A stretch of DNA of 64,000 nt, from the NCBI GenBank assembly GCA_932521025.1, contig OW051471.1:2046001-2110000 (forward strand), given 5' to 3'. The notes under the pieces were generated by a model. That model worked only from the letters and a program-made list of their open reading frames with translations. It ran no database searches and was not told where the DNA came from. This stretch comes from Oscheius onirici (lineage: Eukaryota > Nematoda > Chromadorea > Rhabditida > Rhabditidae). Below, in pieces: positions 46,501 through 58,500 of the stretch (the stretch's first letter is position 1; every line of letters begins with the position of its first letter). A program made the position numbers and the translations under genes.

Positions 46501-49500
46501 AGACTGTTTCCTGACAACGAAGATAATATTGAATTTACAGGACCCTGCCATCGTAAAATTGGGGTTTACAATGTTTCCTCCTGATACTACGACCTTGAAA
46601 CATAAAAAAAGACAAAAACTGTATTGTCACTGATTGTAAGAGGACATTCAATTTGTCATTCTTCGGATAAAGAACATTGGTTTGAAAAATTCTTTCTTGT
46701 TATAGAGACTTTGATACGTAAAGGTTCTCTTGCGGTAATACTATAACTCCAGTTTCTCGTTTTCTTTCATGGAGAGTGAAAGATTTTAGAGAAATGTTTC
46801 TGCAAAAAGTACTAGGAGATTTATTTTTGACCAAAATTCATCCGAAAGATCAATTCAAATTAACTTCATACAAAATTCTCGTGAGTTTGAAACAGCAGAT
46901 TTTTCATCAGATTCACTGCTTGTCACTGGTTCGACGGACGACTGATTGTGAAGTTTGAATGTATGTATTTTTCCAGTTATAGATACTTTGAAACGAAAGA
47001 TCAAAAAGTCGGAGATTAGAACAGGAGTTCAGGTTTCTGGCTCCTTTCATAGACAGTTCGTAACCAAAAACTTTGTAAAACTTTTTCTCTAAAAAATGTA
47101 AAAGGCAGCACTAGAATTCCAGCATTTCCTTTTTATCACAATAGAAACAGATGGGTTTAGTGATGTTGCTTTGAATTACCGTCTATTACAGACCTTTTGA
47201 AAAGTAATATCCCACAGTAGTCAAAAAGTGTGTCAGTGATTCTTTACATAGAAGGCAATTTTTTAGAGGCACTACTGTCTTGTTGCTATGCAATTTGTGC
47301 AGTAAATAAAAGTGAAAAGAAAGCGACTCACTTGATCTTGTAGTGAAAGTTCCCGCCATTCCATTCTTCTCTGGGCATCGGCTTCCAGAAGACGATGATA
47401 TTCTCCGGTCCGGATCCCTTGGCACTCACTTCGCTCGGATTCTTGTCGGGATTCTTAGACGGTGTGACACAGACGTCTCTGACCTTGGTGGGTGAACTGT
47501 CTCCGACAGAGTTACGGGCAACCACTCGGAAGGTGTACTGGAAATTGAAAAGATGAGTTCAGTCCCTGTCCCCCTACCTTTCCAAAAGGCTGCAATCCTA
47601 CAGTAGCCGACTGTCTGATTCTTCTCTGACCGTCAGTGATGAAATCTCCAGTAGCCTGAACCGGGACAGGATGAGTCGACCACATGTCAGAGTCAGTAGA
47701 ACTGTCCATCTGGTACTGGATCCAGAACTCTTTGACTGGAACGATGGTATTTTCTGGTTCCATATGTTCGAAGGTGATTTCAGCCGACTGGGCAGCAGCT
47801 TCGCACTTGCTCACGTAGCCGGCAATGACGGGAGGAGGGACGTCTGAAAGTTTTTGTAATTCTGCCGCAATCAAGATTGTTTCCAGTGCTCCTGGTTATG
47901 TGAAAGTTTTGAAACATCGGAATTTTGAAATTCTCTGTTCTTATGCTTCAACATCTGCCTATAGAATTTTGTTCTTCTTTCCTTGTGCTCTTCCTTCTTT
48001 TTTTTCAGTAGGAAATATTTTTTCGAGTAACTCCAAGATAATTTTTTTTCCTATTCGGCGCGAAAACTTCTCACTGCTTTGGAGATTTCTTTACTTTTTT
48101 GCTGTCAAAGTAGCATAAACAAATGTTGTAAAACGCCGGTTTTTGTGGGTTTATCGACTGTTCAACATTCTTTTGAATTTTTCAGATTGTGTAGTTTTTC
48201 TAACTTTTTTTTTGTTTCAACTACTAGTGATCTCTCCACTTTCTAGTAAGTCACTTCCCTCATTTGACGATTTTCAATATTTTCCAAGAAGAACGAATAA
48301 AAACCCACCCTTGATCTTGATATCAATCTCCTTCTCCACCTTGTCCAACTTTGTACTGGCGACACATTTTACTTTAGCATTGTCGTAAGCATTTGGCTTG
48401 TTGATCGTCAGCGAATTGTCGTCATTGATCACATAGTGTCCGTCCTTCAGCCTCGCTTCCGGCAGAGGGAATCCATTGACGAGCCACTGGTACTTGACTT
48501 CTAGATGTTCATCAGCTTGAGCTTCACAGGGCAGAGTGAAAGTGTCTCCGGCCGTCCTCGATTCTTCCGTTTGGGGGAATGGCTCGAGACGAGTTGGCTT
48601 CCTGACCGAGAGCTTGGTTCGGCCCGTAGCTTGGCCGTATTTGTTTGTTCCCATGCACTCGTACTCGCCTTCGGCCGAGGGACTGACACTTTTGATGTGC
48701 AGCTTGCCGACCCCATGCCCGTTGGCTGGAATGACGTCGTGGGCAAGGCCCTGAAAATTTGCGTTTGATTAGCTGTGAAAGATAAACTGGATGTCGTATT
48801 GATCAACTGTGGTAGCCAGGGATAGGCGGATAATTTTTTTTCGACCGGATATCGGATACCGGATATCCGAAATTTTCTATCTCGATCGGATACCGGATAT
48901 CCGAAAGTAGATAAATTGGACCGGATTCATCACTGAGAAAAATAGTAATGCAGAAAAACATCGACTGTACATTCGATAAATGCATCAAAACTAGTAGAAC
49001 AAAGGCGAACGTCGTTTGTTTCCCATGTAGAAATACCAAAAAAATAATAGAAATTATCCGAAATATCGGGTCAAAAATATCCAATTTCGGATATCGGATA
49101 ATCGGATAGTTTTCGTCCCGGATAATTTTTAGATAATTATCCGGTCGGAAATTTCGACCGGATATTTTTCGGATATCCGGATAAAAAAGTACCCGATTTA
49201 TCCGGTTTCGGATATCCGGTATCCGGATCAGCCCATCCCTGGTGGCAGCTCCTATTTAGGATTATTGGATACTTGAAACAAAAGGCTTCCTTTTTACTTT
49301 TACCGGAATTATGCTTTTCTTGAAAGTGTTCATTGGTGATTGTGAGGGTAATTTCTACCATTTACCTATTTCATTGCTGAAACATGAAACACTCTAAAAA
49401 ATGAGTTTCGGAGAATTCCTAGGAGTTTGGTTATTTGTGGTTGTCGGAAAAATAGCAACACTGCCTTTGCTTTTTCCGACTTATTTCATCCTCAAAACAT

Positions 49501-52500
49501 ACATTTTCTTTTTACACTGACCGAAAATATAGATCTTGAAGGTTTTTGAAATGGTTTTTCAGTGTAAAAAGGAAACAATGAGCGAAAACATCAGTTCATG
49601 TAGAGACCTATTTCATTCTTGAAGCAAAAAACGATCTCTCTTTGTGTATCAAAATAGATCTCTCGAAGTATAAATGCCACGGGATCAGCAACCCTGACAC
49701 GGGTTTGGATCAGGGTTGGGTGAACGTTCGTACGCAAATTTTCATAAAAGAATGGCGTAACTCGTATCATTTACAATTCAGCAATTATTGAGTCTTGAAA
49801 CTATTTTTCCCAGATGCTTTGATCCCGAATACATCTGTAAGAAATATTAAACCTGAAAAAAATATTCGCTAAGTCGAGATATAGCCGAATGTTCCTCCGA
49901 TGTTCGCGTACGCAATGGTCGAACACGAACACGAAAAAGATTGGGCTATATCTCGCTTCAGCCAATATTTTTTGCAAGTTGTATATTTTTTTGCATATGC
50001 ATTCGGGGTCAAGGAATTTGTGAAAAATAGTGTCGAACATCCAAAATTTCAGAATTTTCCGTAAAACGAATCACGCCACTCTTTTACGCAAATTTGCGTA
50101 CGAATGTTCGCCCAACCCTGGTTTGGATAGAAAAGGTTTGCCGAACCTATGGCATCGTAGACGCCAAAATTGAACACAGGGTTTTGTCAGAGACTGGCAG
50201 ATAAAAAGTTTTGCTATTAGCGGATAGTAACTTTCGAACATTGCGTGTTTTTGTGAGTTTACGGGATGTTTTTCTAATTTTTTGAGTGGAAAAGTATGTT
50301 TTGTGGGTTCAGTGTAAAAATTGCTGTAGTTTTGGCATTTCCGGAGAAAATACGAGTGAAATGAAAATACGATAAACAACAAGCTTTTCAACGTATTTTC
50401 TTCAATTTTCAAAGAAAATTTGAAATTTTTGAAAAGGCGCCAATAATCGCTAATCGCAGTGATAAAAATGCGATTGTGGATGCGATTTTTGCAAAACGAG
50501 TCACAGCATTGGAACAACTGAGGTCCGTTTGCGTTCGATTTATTAAAATGCTGAAACGAACATCTTTGTCTTTCGGAAGCCAAAATCATGACAGAAGATA
50601 AGGGTCCCAAAGCAAATTGTTCTTTTTGAATTTACAGTTTTTGCTTCTTGTTAGGTATAATTGCTTGGGATTTTTCTAGTTTCACTATGTTGTTGTTGTT
50701 TATTCGGTGATCAAGGTGGTTCACCTGACCGAGATCGCATCCGAAAAGTAGAGGGGTCTTGGAGTGATGTGATGATGAGCGCGTTGAATGATCAGGGTTG
50801 CTCAAGCTACGAGATCCGCTGGACAGACTAAGCTGGCGAGAGATGCCCAGTTTTACTATATTCTCGGGAAACTCAGCGTAAAACACTAAACAAATGTCTG
50901 GATTCAACTTCTTCTTATGCCAATGCGCATGGTTTTCTCTTCCTAAAAAAGCTCCGAACCAAAGTGACGACGGGATATCACTGCCACAAGGAATAGGCCA
51001 GTAAAGATAAATTGCTTTCGAGTACCCAGCTGCACAAGATTATTTTCATTTTTTCTTCCCACTTTCCTGAAACCTTGAAAAATTTCAGATGGCTCTGAGA
51101 AATGTTTTGAATGTCACAGTCGACCTTGGAACAAAATGGCAAAGAATTAGTACTGATTACAATTAGACGAAACATATTTCCTACAAGAATCCTCCCTTCT
51201 TTCAGTGACTTTTTATTCAAAAGTGAGAAAATACTGTACAAAAAAAGACTCACCTGAAGTCTCGGACTGCTCCAAGTGATCTCAGCATTGGGACTTCCGA
51301 AGAAGGTACATTCCAAGCTGACAGGTTGTCCAGCCACCGCCTCGACCTCCCCAGGATCTCCAAGAAGCTGGGGCTTGAATGCCAAGAGATTCAGATAGAA
51401 ATTGGTCCAGACGTAGCCATGTTTGTTCTCAGCCTTGCACTGATAGACGGCATTGTCGCCCTTTCCGTGAATGCCCTTTCTGACGTCGTAGATGGTCAAC
51501 TTGTTGCCCTCAATCAGCCACTTTTCGCCTTCAGAGGCTCGCTTCATTTCTGGAAAATTGCTGTTTTTAAAAGTCTGACAATAAAGAAAGGAGGCAGCAT
51601 TAGCAATTTTTCTTCCTAGTTTTATGGCTTTCCTGAAGCAAAAAGTACAGATTTCTGTAAAAGTTTTCCAAACTTCTTCGTCTGCCCAAAGTAAATGGGA
51701 TCACCCTTTATAACCTTTTTTCAATACTTGCTAGTCCAAATAATTACTGATCTCGTTATTTTTGCCACTATTCCATCTTTCAACTTACTGCTATCCTCAT
51801 CTGGCTTCAGTAGTGTAACTGATAAAGTAACGTCCTTTTGTCTGATTTATCCCCAAGATTTTTGGTATCTTATGTACGAGCCCGTTGTTGATATAGCAGT
51901 TCGCGGGCCACTTTCGGTATAAAAAAGTAACAAAAAAACTCACCGACTCCATTCTTGTAGAAAGTAACGACAGGCACTGGTTTTCCACTGGTAGTACAGT
52001 CAAAAGTGACCGTCTCTCCTTCACTCGTGTTCGTATTCGGCGGAGGTCCCTCGGGCCAGTATGGAGCGGCTGAAAATAGATAGTTTTTCTTCATTCTCAC
52101 AGATGACAACGACACAAATTACACCTTTTTCTTTTGTGATAGATTAATGCGCATAAACAACTGATAACAAGATGGAGGACAGAGGTCAGCTGGGAGAAAC
52201 AGCTGACGGGAGTGATTTTTTATGTTTCAAAAACTGTCCTAGACTAAAGTTGTGTACCAACTATTGATAGATTGTCGTATTGGGTTGAAAAACTACTGTA
52301 GTTTTCTTCGAAATTGGACTCATTGCACTCAGTTACGACTCGGACAGATTTTGGAATTCCAGCATAGTGAAAAGGAGAGTAGCTCGTATGTTTCACTATT
52401 TTTTTATATAGTTCGAACACCATTTCCATTTCTGATGGTTACCAAACAACGTTCAGAATTTGTAAATCATGTGATGGGAAGAAGAGCTAACATGAGAGAT

Positions 52501-55500
52501 TTTGTTTTTACATTTCAATGAATGGATGTAACGAAAGGTTTTCAATAATCTATGTTAGAAACTTCAGTGGGCTACCAATATGCTGTTTTCCAGAAATTTT
52601 AGGCCCCATTGTACCTTTTGGATTAGATTTTCAGACCTCAGAAAGTGTAAAAAAAGTAAAATGGGAAAAAACTTTGATGTTTTACAGCTACTGTAGAAGC
52701 CAAGCACTTTTCCGATTTCTTTAAGACTTGGTTACAAACAATCAGAATTTGAATAAGTTGGGATGTATTATAGATTTTTGTGGACTTTGATTATTTTTGA
52801 CTGGGGATAGTTTTCAGACAGTAGAGAAGTACGGGTTAGGAATACGGGAAAGCGTTCAAGGGGGTTTCAACTATAACTTTAGCTCCAACGGGGGTGATAT
52901 CACAACTGGAGAACAGGGATAGAGGAGAACATGAGCACATGGAAATAGGGACAGGGAGATCAGCAGGGAAGGATATGTACACGGAAATTACACAAAGGGA
53001 TACAAAGACAGGAGGGGAGAATTGGGTAGAAGAAAGAGGACATGGAGTTAGGTACATCGTAAATGGTAGAGAAGGAAAAAAACAGATGACAACGAACAGA
53101 GATAGGAGAAAACCGGAAAAGCAAAGTACATTGCAGAATGCAGGGGTGGACAGAGAGAAAGTGTCGAGAAATTAGAAACAGGGGACAAACGGGCAAGATT
53201 AGAGGAACAGAAACACAGGAACATAATTGACCTGGAGAGGGATCAGATAGCAAGCTGTTATCTTTTTTTTAAACGGACATAACTAATTCACTTAGCCGCG
53301 AAGGGGGCGTAGCTCAACTTGTAAGCATAAAGGAAAGCTATTCTTTAGTCGTTTTTTAATTCTAACAATAGGTCAGATGAATCGTTGACAGTTTTTCTCT
53401 TTTTACTAGGCAGAATACAAGATTCTTTGTTTCGCAAGAGTAATAAAGCTATTAGCAAAGGCTGAACATTTAATCGTCCTATGTTTCTGATGTGAGTACC
53501 CTTTATTCGATCAAAGCATTTAGATTCGTCTTCACTAATTTTGCCAAAAACAGTACAGCTGGACACTAAAAGGTTTGTCTTATGCCCCCACAAAAAATTT
53601 GGCTTCACGAAAGCTCCTTGTTTCTGCATAGGTCGTCATCATCGTTACATCGATGACACTAAAAAATAAATTTTCAAGTCAAGTCCCCCATTTTTTTCAA
53701 TTCCACTCTTCTTCCCTATGCATTGTGTCTCTGCGCTAACAATTTATTGGGAGCAGCTCTTGTGAAAAAGCGCCGGCATAATTGAAAGACTCTTTGCTCC
53801 CACTATAAGGAGCACTTCAAAATGCTAAAAAAAAGAAACCAACCTTCTACGAGCACATTGAAGGTCCTGTCAATGTCATTGTGCATGGGGAACCGGCAAT
53901 CGTACTTTCCGGCCTTGTCCATGGTGACGTTGAAGACGAGAGTCTTTCCATATGCTTCAAACTTGAAGCCGGCATCGGTGTCATCGTTGATCTCACGACC
54001 ATTGTGGTACCAAGTGGGACGGGGAGCGGGGCTGAAAATTTGAACTTGTTGTGTTTCGGGATGGCTATGAGCCAATGCAGAAACTTTGGGAGTGATTGTT
54101 TCATGAACGTTGATGGTGAGTTACAAAATGTGAGTAAGGGGATTCTGAGTGTGGAGTAATTGAGGACAGACGTATCGTATAGTCTGTTCAAAAAATAGAG
54201 AACATTATTTGAATTGGTCCGCGCTTTTTCATTGGCTGAGTATCCAACTATTTACATGCTGTTAGTGCAGACCTAGAGATTTCACGCTGGAGCGACCAGG
54301 GTTCTAGTCTGCCAAGAGGAAAGCTTTTTGTTTTTTAACTGCAGTTTTCGTTTAGGTACTGTAGTTTAGGACATTTTCAGTTTAGGGGTGGTCCCAAAGT
54401 CGAAAATCGTTTTTCAAAAAAGCAAAATACTCGTCTCATTGAGCTGAGGTTTTCACTAGTTGACAACTTTTTTGTAGGATGAGGAGTTATGGCCAAAATA
54501 GTGTTTTGATCGGAGATTACAAGGCTCACTGTTCTCAGATGATGAGATATACAGGTCTTGAATATAGCCTATTAAAGGGACAGTCCCGTTGTGTGCGAAC
54601 ACGCCCTCAGGGGAAATCAGGCAACTTCGTGGCGGGACCCACGACAAACTTCATTTTTGCGTTTTTCTCGTTCTACACTACTTTTTTCGATTTTTACTTG
54701 TTTTTAATCGATTTCTCGTCAAAAATTACGTCTTAAATAAGGAACGTCAAAATTTGAGGAAAAATGACGGAAATAGACGAAACAAGCCTTTTTTGGCCAA
54801 AAAACATTATTTTCACCTTTCTCCGTCATGTTTCCACCAATTTTCACGTTCCACCACTCATAGAGGTAATTTTTGTCGAGAAATCGATTAGAAACAAGTA
54901 AAAATCGAAAAAATGAGTGTAGAACGAGTAAAACACGAAAATGCAATATTTGAGGTTTTTGAGGTTTGAATGCGCGGGCTTCCCAGATTTCTCCTATCTG
55001 GTTATAATGGGACTGTCCCTTTAATTCCGCCTAGCGTAGACCTACATTTTGAAAAAAGAGATCAGTCGACTTCGATTAAAGTGGTAGGAGTTATGGGAGA
55101 GAGGAAAACACTTACCTCTTTCACCTAATACCCATATTCTTTTCCGGTTTTGAAGATTTGGTGAAGCAAAAACAAAACGGTTCGAAATGGTAGCCTTCCA
55201 GAACAAGAAGAACAAGAAATTCTTGTTTTTCGGCTTCAGATCTACCAAATAGTCCCGACTTTTGAATGTTTTTCGCTAATTCTTATTCTTCACTCGTTTT
55301 CGTCAGAGAATTATTTTTGTTTCAACTTCAATATAAAAGCCAGGATCGTGGAATTTTCTCGATTACTCTTCTTTGACAGAAAAACGTGTCATGAGCTTGT
55401 ATCCCTTATATTTTCTCTATTCTCTCTCTCTTCAAAATTATGCAAATGCCACCATTTGGGACATAAAATAGAAGCCGGCGCCCCTATCTGTGTCCCCCGT

Positions 55501-58500
55501 GGAGAAGGTGCACCTGTGCGTGAATAATGGCCATATTAGGACGGGTGGTCACTCTCAGTGTCTTTTCCAGGAGACACATCGATTTTTGGCCCCCTCGTCC
55601 GTAAACATCCGGTCAGGAAAAGCCGGAAGAGGAGAGATGCAATTGCACCTGCCCGGCAGAGCTGAGCCTAATCTTGTTGTCAAATCTGGTGACCAATTTG
55701 ATTGGGAGGAGATGGGAAGAGACTTGTACTATATGGAATTTTGAATGAGAGTAAAGGCCAAGATTGTCAAATAATTGAACTTCAATTCAATCAATCGTCG
55801 AAGCTTCACATTTCGTCTCAGTAACACAGTGTCGTGAAAATGTCTGGATATAAGAGAATGGAGTGAAACAGAAGGAAAGTAATTACTACTGTTGAACGAG
55901 AGGAAAGCTATGAAATTGCCGAAAGATTGAAATTGTTTGTACGTGTAACGTTCGTGTCGACGAAACAGTAACTGATGAAAAGATCTGGTGATAAGAGAAA
56001 TGGACTGAAACAAAAGTACCAAAAAACTACTACTTTGGGACGAACTACGAAATTGTCAAATTAGTGAAGTTGTTGTCAGTGTCAAAGAAACAGTAGCTCA
56101 GGAGATATGTGGCTATAAGAGAAAGGACTGAAAGAGAGAAAAGTGGCAGGACAATCTCGAATCGAAATCGAAACAACCTCAGTTGTTTCGATTATTTTCG
56201 GTTCCAGTGGAAACATTTATGCTACAAACAATTCGTGTACTGCTAACACGAACTATTGGATTTCGTTGACAATACTTTTCTCTCGTACAAAAACGTTAGA
56301 GAACAGCTTGAAACAAAAAGATTACAAAATTTGGGGGTCAAAGCCGAAAAAAATTAGCTTTTTTGGCACCGGAGTCGGAAATTATTTTTTTTTGTGAAGA
56401 TAGATCAGTTGGGAGATAGCTCAAATGACGGTAGATCAGTTGGAGAAACTGAGACTATGTAAGAGCGTCTGGTGAAACAAAAACGTCTTTCTTCAAAAAA
56501 TTGAAAGTTCACTTCCTCCAAACTTTCTACTACAGTTTCTTTGATTGATTCAACTACAGTATTTTATAAAGATTTGTTAATTTATTGGCTATTCCCGATA
56601 CAAAAAAATAGCCCAGGCCATTCTAAAAATAAGTTTTTCGAAAGTTTCATGTTTCTCACACAATACTACGGAATCTGGTCGTCATTGGCCAACAATTGTT
56701 TTATCATATTCATATTCACAAGCATTCACTTTCTCCCCTTTCTACTGTTATCAAAAAGTGTAATTGCTTCTATATATTACTGTTCCTTACGACCATTTCG
56801 TACTGTATATCAATCCATTCTCTACTGACCTCTCCAGTTTCTTATTCACTGTTTCAGCGACAGTACTTTAGATAGACTTCTTTCTATACTTCGGATTTTT
56901 GGTTCCAAAACAAAATTAGTGGTCCCCAACAAAGCGTGTAAACTGTCTGAATTGAACGAAGCTTACTTTTTTCTCCCAAAATTTTATCCTGTTCTTCAAA
57001 GTTCGTAAATACTACTGTACGCCATGACAAATTCCTATCCTAAACAATTGACTCTTTCCAGTTATACTTCTTTTTTACTGTTTCAACTACTTTACTTAGA
57101 TGGATTTCTCAGATCATAGCAATAAACAGGTCACCCCCAATCATTCCAGTCACTGAACAAAATATCCCCCTCCCTCAGCCAACACCCTATTCTCGGAGAC
57201 TGCAATCGTCTGTTAGCCATCTCTCCCTCCCTCTCTTCCGAATCGCCACATCCTTGGGGACATTCAAAAGTCATCAGACTCTCTCGGTCTCTCTTAGGGG
57301 GTCGATGAGACGAGTGACACGCTAGCCAGCTTTACTTCCACCCGGCACCGACTGGCTCATGGCGTTCCTCTCTTTTTTTGGAACGGGAGGAAAAAAATTG
57401 TGCGCTGCACTTTTGAAAGACTAGAGGGAGGACAATTGAATCGGAGAGCGATGCCAATCTCTCTTTCCTTTCGATTTGTGAATGGCGTTGACTAATTGAT
57501 ACGGGATTAAGATGGAGTCCCAGTGGGGAAAGAGAGGCAGAGAGTGAGAGAATGCAGTGCCTATTGTGGGAGAGAGATTGGTGGCTTTTGATATTTTTGT
57601 ACCTCAAGAAACTAACGAACCGAACGGGTATATCCTCTTTTCTTGAAACAACGATATATTTTCGAGAGAAGCAAAAGCAAAAAATCAGTCCTTTTTTTGA
57701 AAATTGGCAATCCGGAATAACTTCGAGAAAGCATCCAAAAAACTTTGTACACTACTTCAAGCCAATTTTTCTCAATGAGTTTGCCCTCAAGAGAGCGGAG
57801 TTAATTCGAGTATTTGATGTATTTTTCTGGGAAGAGTCCAAGACGACAAATCATCAAAAATGTTAACAAGCTGACTATTTCAGTAACTTGTGAAACAGTC
57901 AAGTTTTGGAACTTTCTGGATGGAACTTTCTGGAATGGACAGTAAATACGAAGCAAGGGCGCTAACAAAAAAGGAACATTTGACAAAGAGTTGATACAAG
58001 AAAAACATTGTTTTAGAAGGTTCCGAACAAAAGAATCCGTGAAATGTAGCTAGAGACTACAAAAGACTCAAAAAGGGGCAAAAACTGTAATTTCAATAGC
58101 AAGGCTATGGAGTGTTCAAAATAACTCAATCTTTAGATCTGCAGAGTCAGGTAGGCAATTGTCTTACAACGTTCAAGTGTACTCACTGAGTACACTTCGA
58201 GGCGTGGCGAAATATGAAGAATTCGAAAATTTTCCGGAAAACTCAAAGCCGACGACAATTCGTGCCAGAACCCAAGTGCTCGCTGCTCGCTCGCTTTTTA
58301 AACTCTGCTCGCAGCACGAGCATTTTCAGATTTTGTGCTCGTTTGCGAGCCGAGGGCTCGCAAGATCCGCCGCTCGCCTAGCGAGCGAGTTGCTCGTGCT
58401 CGTGCTCGCGTCAAACAAGCAGCGAGCACGAGCGCTCGCCCAACCATGGTAATCAGTCAAGAATAGTCAAAAATGTGTCAATAGGTCTCGTCGCGATGTA

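Noticed and set aside
52894-53175. 93-codon + strand frame, GERGH-like
   Set aside because: Produced by the purine-rich tract; no family, no splice context.
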